A stretch of DNA of 64,000 nucleotides from Gemmatimonadaceae bacterium (GTDB lineage Bacteria; Gemmatimonadota; Gemmatimonadetes; Gemmatimonadales; Gemmatimonadaceae), in the NCBI GenBank assembly GCA_036003045.1, contig DASYSS010000022.1:124001-188000 (forward strand), written 5' to 3'. Below the pieces are notes generated by a model. That model saw only the letters and a list, made by a program, of their open reading frames with translations, was not told the origin of the DNA and did not search any database. A program made the position numbers and the translations under genes. Below are positions 45,023-53,366 of this stretch, piece after piece (positions within the stretch are counted from its first letter, which is position 1; the number at the start of each line of letters is the position of its first letter).

Positions 45023-47086
45023 CTACCGTGTTCGAACGACCGTGAATTGGAAGAAGGGACTCACCGGCAGCCCCGCGGCCGTCGTCCAGTCGATCGACGC
45101 TTGCCCGCCGGCCGGAACCGTGAACCGTAGATAGGCCACGCCGCCCGCGTTGATCAGCAGGTTCGCCGGCAGCGCGTCCGAAAGCGGCGTCACGTTGAGC
45201 GGGAACTTGTTGAGCGCGCCGCCGCTGCCGTTCGCCAGGCCCGGGAAGATGCTGCGCATGTTCCAGCTCTGCTCGAGAAAGCGCGCGTCGGTCACGCCGG
45301 GTACGTCGTCGCTGAATACTGACGTGGCCCAGTCGCGGGTCTGCGTGAGCCAGTCCGAGCCGAACACCTTGGACACGTTCGTCTGGCCGGTGTCGACCGC
45401 GTTCACGAGCGTCGACCACGTCGACCCGTCGCCGGATCCTTTGTGGTCGGCCAAATACCGCAGCAGGTTCCAGGTCGCGCCGCGCGTATTGAGATCGTCG
45501 TTGTCGGCGTAGGGCGACGTCTGCGCCGGCTTGGAGAGAAACTCGTTGTAGCGGCCGAAATTGCTTCCCTGGTACATGGAGAATTGGGTAGCGACCGTCC
45601 TCGCGGCGTTTAGGTCGATGTTCTGTCGCGGAGCGAGCCCGGTCGCCTTGTAGAACAACAATTCCTCGGCGATGTGGCTCAGTCCTTCGTTGAGCCAGGT
45701 GGCTTCGGGGTAATCGGACGTCGTGTTCACGTAGAGACGGCGGCCCGCGTTGATCAAATGCTGCTCCTCGTGCGCGAGGGTCCCCGGCGTGAGCGCCTGG
45801 ATGTCGTTAAAGGGGCGCTTGTCACTGAACACGGCGTTGGGGTCGGGAACGAGCAGGTAGAACATTTCGCCCAAGTTGCTCGTCGCGCACCCGCCCAGAC
45901 CGTTCGACGTCGTGGTCGGGAAAAGGTCGCGGTCGAAGAAGAACCCGCCCACCACACCGTTCGCGCCGCGCGGCGTGAGCTTGTTCACTTCCTTGGTGAA
46001 GATCATGATGATCTTCCCGTTGTGATCGATGTCCGTCGGCGTGCCAAATGTCGCGATGTCGAGCGGATTGATGAGCGTGTCGAACTGCGCCGCGAACGAC
46101 GCATAGTCCGCGTCCGAGAATCCCCCGGGCGGATTGGCCGTGTCGGCCAACACGTAGGACGCGTTTGAGATCGCCGCGACGCGCGCGCCGATGTTGATCG
46201 GACTGCTGCACGGAATTTCGCCCTGCGCGTTGAGCGTGACGATCTGGTTCAACGTAAGCGTGCTCGGAATCACGTTGCGCCGTGCGCCGCCGCGCATTGC
46301 GGCGCGCGCTGAGGGAACGAGCGGAGCGAGTTGCGTCTTCGCGATCCGGCGGAGCTTCAGGTCGAACTGTTCCTGCGCATCGGAGACGCGCATGGTGAGC
46401 GGGGCTCCGCGCTGCGGAGTCGCGAAGACGTCGGCCAGCGGCGCGACATCCGGCGTCGAAAGGCCGGTCGCGCCGTGCGACGTGACGTTGACTTGGCCCA
46501 GAGCGCTTTGATTGGGATTGCCGAAGAACACGGCGACGGCGTAGTCCGAGCCGCCAGCAGCCGCACCGAGACAGATGCCCGTTCCGCTCACACCCGCCAC
46601 CACGGCACCCGCGGAGGGCGTCTGCGGCGAGCCGGCCGAGCAAGCGAGCGATTGCGACGACGTTCCGGCGGTGACCACGAATTGCTGCGATAGAGCCGAC
46701 CCGGTCGACCCGGCGACCGTCGCGGTAATCGAAATGTTTCCGGCCGACGATCCAAGCGTGACCGTCGCTTTCGCCTGCCCCGTCGCGTCGGTGGTCGCCG
46801 TTCCCGGCGTGACCGTCGCAGTTCCGGAGGAAACGGTGAACTGCACCGAGACGCCGGCCAAAGGCGTTCCGGAGGAGCTCGTCACTTTTACCACTAGGGG
46901 CGCCGCGAGGGCTGTGCCGAGCAGGCCAACCTGCCCGTTGCCGCTGACGATGGACAGGTTCGACGGAGAATTCGATCCGGTACCTGTCGTGCCATCAGAC
47001 CCGCCGCACGCTGTCGCCAGCGCTGCGCCCCCTGCGACAAGGCCGGCCACCAGCAAAGAAACCGCGCGAGATCGACCAAACAACAT
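45023..47086 (-). CDS. Big-domain lipoprotein with HExxH metallopeptidase domain
   Basis: A 687-residue lipoprotein. The signal MLFGRSRAVSLLVAGLVAGG ends at lipobox ATAC. Residues about 40-140 are a bacterial Ig-like (Big_1-type) domain (AGVSVQFTVSSGTATVTPGTATTDATGQ). The second half carries a zinc motif H439-E440-E-Q-H443 in TLAHEEQHLINAGRR, and E467 in WLNEGLSHIAEE is the likely third ligand, as in M30-type peptidases. It is probably a surface protease; the substrate is unknown. A good Shine-Dalgarno GGGAGGGG precedes the ATG. A long C-terminal beta region (VAYLRFTVPAGGQASIDW) may be another binding domain. Confidence 0.82.
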   Translation of the reverse strand: MLFGRSRAVSLLVAGLVAGGAALATACGGSDGTTGTGSNSPSNLSIVSGNGQVGLLGTALAAPLVVKVTSSSGTPLAGVSVQFTVSSGTATVTPGTATTDATGQAKATVTLGSSAGNISITATVAGSTGSALSQQFVVTAGTSSQSLACSAGSPQTPSAGAVVAGVSGTGICLGAAAGGSDYAVAVFFGNPNQSALGQVNVTSHGATGLSTPDVAPLADVFATPQRGAPLTMRVSDAQEQFDLKLRRIAKTQLAPLVPSARAAMRGGARRNVIPSTLTLNQIVTLNAQGEIPCSSPINIGARVAAISNASYVLADTANPPGGFSDADYASFAAQFDTLINPLDIATFGTPTDIDHNGKIIMIFTKEVNKLTPRGANGVVGGFFFDRDLFPTTTSNGLGGCATSNLGEMFYLLVPDPNAVFSDKRPFNDIQALTPGTLAHEEQHLINAGRRLYVNTTSDYPEATWLNEGLSHIAEELLFYKATGLAPRQNIDLNAARTVATQFSMYQGSNFGRYNEFLSKPAQTSPYADNDDLNTRGATWNLLRYLADHKGSGDGSTWSTLVNAVDTGQTNVSKVFGSDWLTQTRDWATSVFSDDVPGVTDARFLEQSWNMRSIFPGLANGSGGALNKFPLNVTPLSDALPANLLINAGGVAYLRFTVPAGGQASIDWTTAAGLPVSPFFQFTVVRTR

Positions 47087-47132
47087 GAAGCCCCTCCCAA
47101 GAGTTCGCGACGTAGTGCCCACTCGATGACGA

Positions 47133-48422
47133 CTAAGCCGCCGCCGCGGGCTCAGGTTCGTGCTTTGGGCGGGTAATTTCCTCCATACCCAACCCAAGGA
47201 AAATCGTGCCGGCCACGAGCGCGGCCGAAATCAGAAACGGCGCTTCCTGCATCCTGTCGAACGCGAATCCGGCCAGAATCGGGAAAAGAACGCGCGCCGT
47301 TCCGCCAAACGTTTGCTGCACGCCCATGTACAAACCCCGCTCGCTGCTCGGGATCACGCGCGAGAGCAACGCGGTGACGCACGGGAACGTGAACGCCGTC
47401 CCAAGCGGCAGCAGCGCAACCGCCAATGCGAGCGGCAGAAACGGCAGAAACGCTACGGCCGAGACCGGAAGAATTCCGCCCAACCGCGCCGCGAACGCCG
47501 CCGGATCCTGCATCCGGTGAATGAACGGCAACATCGCCAGACCGGTGGCCAGCAATATCTGTCCCACTCGCGACAGTCTTGCTTCGCCGTACTTGTCCAC
47601 CGCCCAACCGAGGATCAACGCTCGCGTCACGACAGAGATGACACCGATGTACGTGTAGAAATACCCGATTGTGTGCGACGTCACACCGAAGCGCGCCGCC
47701 AGGAAGAGCGCGAGAATCGCGTTGAGTCCCTGAAACGCGCCGATGCCGATCGCGTAAATCCACACCAGCCGCGAAGGCGCCTCGCTCGAATGCGTGATGA
47801 CTCGCATCACCGCATCCCGCGATCTTCCTCGCCTATGGACACTCGAGCGGGCTTCCACCATGTCGCGCGACTCGACGAGGTACCGCAATGCGAAAATGCT
47901 GTTGAGAACGCAAAGCGCCGCAGCCGCGAGCCCCGGCGCGTGCGGGCCGATCTCCACGAAGCGAGAGCCGATGACGGGACCGAGGGCGACGCCCGCGTTG
48001 GTCGCCGCCGAGAGCCAGCCCAAGGCCTTGGCCCGCTGGTCCGGTTCGACCGCGTCGGCGACGTATGCCTGAATCACGCTTACCGTCCCGCCGCCCGACC
48101 CCTGGACGAGGCGCGACAAGAAGAGCAGCCACAGCGTGTTCGAGTAGGCGAAGATGACGTAGGCGATCGCCGACGCCGACATGCCGACGATCAACGCCGG
48201 TCGCCTGCCGTAACGGTCGGAGAATCGGCCCCACATCGGCGCGCTCACGAGCTGCGCGACGGCGAACGACGACACGAGCAGGCCGACCATCAGTCCGTTC
48301 GCTCCAAAATTCTTCGCGTAGAATGGAAGGAGCGGGATGATCATCAGCGTTCCGACCATGTCGATGAACGCCGTGACCATCAGGACTACCAGTTTTCCGA
48401 TATCGTTGTTGCGAGTCGCCAC
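47133..48422 (-). CDS. MFS transporter, drug-efflux type
   Basis: A 429-residue major facilitator protein with 12 predicted helices. MVTAFIDMVGTLMIIPLLPFYA is the typical first helix of the TetA/DHA1 type, and PMWGRFSDRYGRRPALIVG is the conserved loop 2-3 motif. GALALGPVIGS-like sequence appears as AGVALGPVIGSRF in helix 5, the antiporter motif C region. A hydrophilic loop of about 35 residues separates the two halves. It likely exports a drug or metabolite. The start is GTG without an obvious Shine-Dalgarno. It may be co-transcribed with the metallopeptidase gene 46 bases downstream. Confidence 0.9.
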   Translation of the reverse strand: MATRNNDIGKLVVLMVTAFIDMVGTLMIIPLLPFYAKNFGANGLMVGLLVSSFAVAQLVSAPMWGRFSDRYGRRPALIVGMSASAIAYVIFAYSNTLWLLFLSRLVQGSGGGTVSVIQAYVADAVEPDQRAKALGWLSAATNAGVALGPVIGSRFVEIGPHAPGLAAAALCVLNSIFALRYLVESRDMVEARSSVHRRGRSRDAVMRVITHSSEAPSRLVWIYAIGIGAFQGLNAILALFLAARFGVTSHTIGYFYTYIGVISVVTRALILGWAVDKYGEARLSRVGQILLATGLAMLPFIHRMQDPAAFAARLGGILPVSAVAFLPFLPLALAVALLPLGTAFTFPCVTALLSRVIPSSERGLYMGVQQTFGGTARVLFPILAGFAFDRMQEAPFLISAALVAGTIFLGLGMEEITRPKHEPEPAAAA

Positions 48423-48616
48423 GAACGGGAGGGGAGGGGTCGCCTACGAGGGTCGTCGTACGGCGCGCACCCGATGCCGCGCCCTGAAATCTCGCTGCCG
48501 GACCAACCCTCGGCGCCACTTGGTAAAACGCACTCCCCGAGGCCTGGCGGCCAGAGCCTAAATAGGCGGCCGATGTCGCCCGCCTAGCAACGGTCCTGAT
48601 CAAATCCGAACGGCAT

Positions 48617-49498
48617 CTACTCCGCGACGCGGCCCAGGGCCGCGGGTGGAACGGCTCGCCCCACGACGCCGGCCAGGGCGATGATGGTGAGCGCGTATGG
48701 GATCATCTCGACGAACTGCGACGGGATGGCTTGCGATCCTTGAAGCTGGATCTGGAGCGTTTCGGCCGCGGCGAACAGCAGGCAGGCCAGCGCGGCCCGC
48801 ACCGGATCCCAACGGCCGAATATCGTCGCCGCGAGGGCGATGAACCCGCGGCCCGCCGTCATCTCGGCGCTGAACTGATGCTGGTCCAGCGCCAAGTACG
48901 CGCCTCCAAGCGCGGCCAGCACGCCCGACAGCGCCGCCGCGGTATAGCGCACACGCGTGACCGGAACGCCGACGGTCACCGCGGCCGCCGGATGCTCGCC
49001 GACCGCGCGCACTCGCAGTCCGAAGGGCGTGCGATAGAGAAGCCAGGCCGTTCCGGCGACGGCGATCACGCCGAGCCACACGAGCGGGTTCGCGACGAGC
49101 GACAGCACCCCCGTACCGGACTGCTCGCTGCCAAAGCCCGGAACGCGCGGTGAGTTCGCCGAGCTGTGAAACGCCAGTCGCAGGAAGAATCGCGTCGCGC
49201 CGATGACGAGCAGGTTCACCGCGATGCCCACGACGACCTGATCGGCGCGGTACTTGATCGCCGTCAAGGCGTAGAGCAGCGCCAACGCGGCGCCCCCGGT
49301 CCCCGCTCCAATGAGTCCGATCCATGGACTGCCGCTGTAGTAGCTGGCGAGCGCTCCGCAGAAGGCGCCGCCGAGCATGTAGCCCTCGAGGCCGAGTCCG
49401 ATCAGACCGGCGCGCTCGGAGATGACGCCGCCGCTGGCCGCGAACAAATACGGAATCGCGATGCGCAGCGTCTGGACGAGGAAGGCGAGCAGAATCAC
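48617..49498 (-). CDS. Nucleoside/simple-sugar ABC permease, second subunit (NupQ-like)
   Basis: A 293-residue permease. IPYLFAASGGVISERAGLIGLGLEGYMLGGAFCGA is the recognisable signature of the BMP-associated permease pair, and GLRVRAVGEHPAAAVTVGVPVTRVRYTA is the conserved cytoplasmic loop. It pairs with the longer permease encoded upstream, with a four-base overlap, to form the heterodimeric channel. The family imports nucleosides or, less commonly, other small solutes. It is the last gene of the four-gene transporter operon; no nucleoside hydrolase or phosphorylase lies in the window. Confidence 0.9.
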   Translation of the reverse strand: MILLAFLVQTLRIAIPYLFAASGGVISERAGLIGLGLEGYMLGGAFCGALASYYSGSPWIGLIGAGTGGAALALLYALTAIKYRADQVVVGIAVNLLVIGATRFFLRLAFHSSANSPRVPGFGSEQSGTGVLSLVANPLVWLGVIAVAGTAWLLYRTPFGLRVRAVGEHPAAAVTVGVPVTRVRYTAAALSGVLAALGGAYLALDQHQFSAEMTAGRGFIALAATIFGRWDPVRAALACLLFAAAETLQIQLQGSQAIPSQFVEMIPYALTIIALAGVVGRAVPPAALGRVAE

Positions 49499-50619
49499 GC
49501 CGTCGCTTCCTCGGTCGAATGGGTGTGGGCGGCGACCGATGAAGAAGCCGTCGAAGCGCGCGCCTTGCGCAGCGCCGCACGAACTCCGGGCACAGATGCC
49601 GCGACGGCGATGATCACAACCGCTTGCAGCACGTCGACGATTTGTTTCGGGACGACGGCGTTCACCGCGAGCCCGCCCTGCGAAATCGTGGCGAAGACGA
49701 GCGCGGCCAGCACGACGCCGATGGGATTGTTACGTCCCACGATCGCGACCGCGATGCCGAGGAAGCCGGCGCCCGACGCGAACGACTCCTCATAGTAGTG
49801 TTTGTAGCCGAGCACGAAATTGAGTCCGCCGATTCCGGCGATGGCGCCGGACAACGCCATCGCGCGCCACCAGACGCTCGTCACCTTCACGGCGCCGTAT
49901 TCGGCCGCCAACGGTTGAAGGCCGGTTGCGCGAAGCTCGAACCCGACGCGCGTCCGGAAGAGAAACCACCACGCGACGAGCGCGGTGGCGACCGCGAGGA
50001 AAAGCACGACGTTCGCCGCCGACCCGTGAAATGCCGCGATGAAGTCCGAGAGCCGCGGCAGCGCGCCGGCGTGAATCTCCGCGGTATGTAGCGTGCCTTC
50101 GATCTTCAAATACGACACCGTCAGATAATTCAGCAGCGCGAGCACGATGAAGTTCAGCATGATCGTCGTGATCACTTCGTGTGCGCCGAACTTCGCTTTG
50201 AGCGCGCCGGGAAGTGCGCCGACCGCGCCGCCGCCGAGCGCCGCGGCCAAGATGTACACGGGGAGCGTCGCCAGGGCGGGAAGGCCGGCGGGCAGAATGA
50301 GCCCCACCAACGCCGCGGCGAATCCACCCGCCGCGAGTTGGCTTTCCGCGCCGATGTTGAACAGTCCGGCGCGCAGGCCCATCGCGACGGCGAGCCCGGT
50401 GAACGTGAGCGTCGTCGTCTTGTAGAGCACCTGCCCGATGCCGTACGCGTTCCCCCACGTACCTTCGAACAACAGCCGATAAACGGCGCCGGGGTTCTGT
50501 CCGAACGTGAGGATCAGCACGTCACCGACGACGGCGGCGACGAGCAGCGCGACGACGGCGGGCAAGACCGCCTCTTCGACACTCGTCCGCCACGACCCCA
50601 CCCCTTTGAGCGACGTCAC
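49495..50619 (-). CDS. Nucleoside/simple-sugar ABC permease, first subunit (NupP-like)
   Basis: A 374-residue permease starting at GTG 50619, which overlaps the ATPase stop (GTGA). KTTTLTFTGLAVAMGLRAGLFNIGAESQLAAGGFAAALVG is the hallmark sequence for the first permease of BMP transporters, and KFGAHEVITTIMLNFIVLALLNYL and RATGLQPLAAEYGAV follow. The frame extends upstream but that part is antisense to the ATPase gene. Its C-terminus is hydrophilic and Ser/Ala-rich (KARASTASSSVAAHTHSTEE). It works with the NupQ-like partner encoded next. Confidence 0.9.
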   Translation of the reverse strand: MTSLKGVGSWRTSVEEAVLPAVVALLVAAVVGDVLILTFGQNPGAVYRLLFEGTWGNAYGIGQVLYKTTTLTFTGLAVAMGLRAGLFNIGAESQLAAGGFAAALVGLILPAGLPALATLPVYILAAALGGGAVGALPGALKAKFGAHEVITTIMLNFIVLALLNYLTVSYLKIEGTLHTAEIHAGALPRLSDFIAAFHGSAANVVLFLAVATALVAWWFLFRTRVGFELRATGLQPLAAEYGAVKVTSVWWRAMALSGAIAGIGGLNFVLGYKHYYEESFASGAGFLGIAVAIVGRNNPIGVVLAALVFATISQGGLAVNAVVPKQIVDVLQAVVIIAVAASVPGVRAALRKARASTASSSVAAHTHSTEEATA

Positions 50620-52211
50620 GCGGCGTGGGCTCCTTTCACCGCGGCGCCGGTCATGTGCCGGCCGAGAATTTCGACGGTTGCTTCGGCGCGCGGCAGAATC
50701 GCCGCCAAACGGCCGCCGTACATCACCGCGACGCGATCGGAGAGCGCGAGAATCTCGGCGAGGTCGGCGGACACGAGCAGGACCGCTTTGCCGGCCCCGC
50801 GCGCCTCGCGCAAGCGTTCGTGAATCAACTCGATCGCGCCGACGTCGACGCCGCGCGTCGGTTGTGCGGCGAGCAGCACCTGAAATGCGCGATGCATCTC
50901 GCGCGCGATGACGACCTTCTGTTGGTTTCCGCCCGAGAGCGCGCGAACCGCGCGCGCCGGCTCGGCGGGGCGGATGTCGAAGGCCGCGATTTGCCGCGCG
51001 GCGTTCGCGCGGATCGCGTCCTGATCCAGACGCGCGCCGCGCGTGAACCGGTGTTGTTGGCCGAGAATGAGATTCTCGGCGACGCTGTAGTCGAGAACGA
51101 GCCCGCGCGCGTGGCGGTCTTCCGGAATGTGTGAGAGACCGGCGTCGCCGCGCGCTTTCACCGACGCCCGCGTGACGTCGCGTCCGGCGACGGCGATCGT
51201 TCCGCCGCGCACGTCGCGCAGGCCGGCGATCGCCTCGATCAGCTCCGTTTGTCCGTTTCCTTCGACTCCGGCGATGCCGAGGATTTCCCCCGGCTCGACC
51301 GAAAAGCTCACACCGTGAACCGCGGTGAGGCGGCGTGCGTCCTCGACCGTGAGATCGCGGATCTCGAGGAGTGGAGTCGCCGGCAGCCGCGACGCGCGAT
51401 GGACGACGTCTTGCGGACCGCCACCCTGTTCGCCGACGACGAATTCCATGGCGAGCCGCACGTCGCGCCCGACCATCGCTTTCGCGATCTCGGCGGGATT
51501 CGTCGCGCCGGTGCGCAGCTGATCGACCGTGCGGCCATGACGCATCACGGTGATCGAGTCGGAGATCGCCATCACTTCGTCGAGCTTGTGCGTGATGAGA
51601 ACGATCGTCTCGCCGCGCGCGCGCATCCCGCGCAGCACCGTCCACAACTCGTCGATCTCCGGCGGCGAGAGCACAGCGGTCGGTTCGTCGAGCACGAGGA
51701 TCTTGGCGCCTCGATAGAGCGTCTTGAGAATCTCGACGCGCTGCGCTTCGCCCACGGATAGATCGGCCACGACGGCTTGCGGCCGCACGGTGAGGCCCGT
51801 CTTCGCGCTCAGTTCCGCGGTCTCCCGCTCCGCGCGCGCGAGGTCGAGTCTCGCGCCGCGCGTCCGCTCTCGGCCGAGCATCATGTTCTCGGCGACGGTG
51901 AGGGTCGGGACGAGCATGAAGTGCTGGTGCACCATGCCGAGCCCCGCGGCGATCGCGTCGGCGGTGGACCAGTCCGTGACGTCGCGGCCGTTCACTTCCA
52001 TGCGGCCGCCGTCCGGCGCATACATGCCGCTCAGCACGCGCATGAGTGTCGACTTGCCCGCGCCGTTCTCGCCGACGAGCGCATGGATCTCGCCGCGCGC
52101 GACCTCCAGCGAAGCCCCGCGGTTTGCGCGCACGGGACCGAAGTACTTGTGGATGTCGGTGAGCTTGATGGCGAGGGGTGCGGACTGCGTCGTCTGCTCC
52201 GCCATGCTCAT
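50616..52211 (-). CDS. Nucleoside/simple-sugar ABC ATPase (NupO-like)
   Basis: A 531-residue duplicated ATPase. The first half shows Walker A GENGAGKST, signature LSVGEAQRVEILKTLYR and Walker B ILVLDEPTAVLSP. The second half shows GVEGNGQTELIEAI in place of Walker A, signature LSGGNQQKVVIAREM and a Walker B-like region (VLLAAQPTRGVDVGA) in which the expected aspartate-glutamate pair is absent, as is common in this family. The upstream ATG at 52211 overlaps the BMP stop; ATG 52205 is a possible alternative. It powers the permease pair encoded downstream. Confidence 0.9.
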   Translation of the reverse strand: MSMAEQTTQSAPLAIKLTDIHKYFGPVRANRGASLEVARGEIHALVGENGAGKSTLMRVLSGMYAPDGGRMEVNGRDVTDWSTADAIAAGLGMVHQHFMLVPTLTVAENMMLGRERTRGARLDLARAERETAELSAKTGLTVRPQAVVADLSVGEAQRVEILKTLYRGAKILVLDEPTAVLSPPEIDELWTVLRGMRARGETIVLITHKLDEVMAISDSITVMRHGRTVDQLRTGATNPAEIAKAMVGRDVRLAMEFVVGEQGGGPQDVVHRASRLPATPLLEIRDLTVEDARRLTAVHGVSFSVEPGEILGIAGVEGNGQTELIEAIAGLRDVRGGTIAVAGRDVTRASVKARGDAGLSHIPEDRHARGLVLDYSVAENLILGQQHRFTRGARLDQDAIRANAARQIAAFDIRPAEPARAVRALSGGNQQKVVIAREMHRAFQVLLAAQPTRGVDVGAIELIHERLREARGAGKAVLLVSADLAEILALSDRVAVMYGGRLAAILPRAEATVEILGRHMTGAAVKGAHAA

Positions 52212-53245
52212 CTCGTGCTCGGCACGACGATGCGCCCGGCGATGATCTCGCCCTTGAGCCGTTCGACCTTCGCGCGCACGCTGTCGGGGATGAGCGCGCG
52301 ATTGTGGTCGTCGTACACGTAGCCCACGCCGTTCTCGGGGAGCCCGTACGTGTACACGCCGCCCTTGAACGTCCCTTGCTTGACGCGATTGATCATGTCG
52401 AAGACCGCCACGTCGATGCCTTTGACCATGGAGGTAACGATCCGCCCCGGCGCTTCGCTGTACTGATCCGCGTCCACGCCAATCGCGTACTTTCCAGTCT
52501 GCCGCGCCGCCTCGAACACGCCCAAACCGGTCGATCCGGACGCGTGGTAGATGACGTTGACACCTTGCTGATACTGGTTGAGCGCGAGTTCTTTGCCTTT
52601 TCCCGGATTGCGGAAGGCTTCCGGTGTTACGCCGGCGTACTGGACGATGACCTCGCAGTCCGCGCACACGCTCTTGACGCCCGCCTTGTAGCCCGCCTCG
52701 AATTTCTGGATGAGCGGAACGTCCATGCCGCCGACGAAGCCGACCTTCTTCGAGTTGCCGACCATCGCCGCGATCGCGCCGACGAGAAAAGAGCCCTCCT
52801 CTTCCTTGAATTTGAGCGCGGCGACGTTGGGCGGCGGTGGAATGATCCGACCGCGGTTGTCGTTCGAGAGCGCGTAGTCGACGTCGGCGAAATGGACGTT
52901 CGGGTATTCCTTGGCCAGCTGCGTGATGTCGTCGGTGAAGATGAACCCGACGCCGATCACGAGGTCCATGTGCTCCGCCGCGAGCACGCGGAGGCCGGCT
53001 TCGCGGTCGGTCGCTTCGCCCGGCTCGACGAGGCGAATGGTCGCGCCGAGCTTTTGTTCGGCGAGTTGCGCCCCGCGGTACGCGCCGTCGTTGAACGACT
53101 TGTCGCCCAACCCGCCGACGTCGAGCACGATGCCGACCTTGACGGCGTCGTTGGACGGGAGGCGGCCCGCGACAGCGGGGCGCACGAATAGCAGCACCAC
53201 GTGGGCACCGAGCAGCGCGCCCACGAGAATCATCAGCTTTCGCAT
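52208..53245 (-). CDS. BMP-family periplasmic binding protein
   Basis: A 345-residue substrate-binding protein of the basic membrane protein (PnrA/BmpA) family. An N-terminal signal segment (MRKLMILVGALLGAHVVLLFVRPAVA) has no lipobox cysteine, so it may be soluble or signal-anchored, unusual since most relatives are lipoproteins. VGIVLDVGGLGDKSFNDGAYRGA, VGFIFTDDITQLAKEYPNVHFADVD, KVGFVGGMDVPLIQKFEAGYKAG and YHASGSTGLGVFEAA are diagnostic for nucleoside-binding BMP proteins. It is the first gene of the operon and delivers substrate, probably purine nucleosides, to the permease pair. Confidence 0.92.
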   Translation of the reverse strand: MRKLMILVGALLGAHVVLLFVRPAVAGRLPSNDAVKVGIVLDVGGLGDKSFNDGAYRGAQLAEQKLGATIRLVEPGEATDREAGLRVLAAEHMDLVIGVGFIFTDDITQLAKEYPNVHFADVDYALSNDNRGRIIPPPPNVAALKFKEEEGSFLVGAIAAMVGNSKKVGFVGGMDVPLIQKFEAGYKAGVKSVCADCEVIVQYAGVTPEAFRNPGKGKELALNQYQQGVNVIYHASGSTGLGVFEAARQTGKYAIGVDADQYSEAPGRIVTSMVKGIDVAVFDMINRVKQGTFKGGVYTYGLPENGVGYVYDDHNRALIPDSVRAKVERLKGEIIAGRIVVPSTR

Positions 53246-53333
53246 GGCGCAAAGCTGTCCTCTGGGGAGCGGGCGCGGCAAGGTACAAGGGTCTGGAATT
53301 CCGAGCGGAGGTGCGAAGCGCCGAAGCGAGGAA

Positions 53334-53354
53334 CTATCAGTCGTTTGCTGATAG
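53334..53354. promoter_or_regulatory. Inverted repeat CTATCAG-N7-CTGATAG upstream of nadB
   Basis: A perfect 7-base inverted repeat with a 7-base spacer ends 12 bases before the nadB ATG, between divergent nadB and the BMP gene. The right arm includes TGATAG, a plausible -10, so a bound regulator would block nadB transcription. Confidence 0.5.
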
Positions 53355-53366
53355 CTTTCACGCCTC

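Noticed and set aside
48423-48616. Possible tRNA or structured RNA in the gap between the MFS and permease genes
   Set aside because: No cloverleaf or convincing hairpin was found; the G-rich run has only three G tracts.
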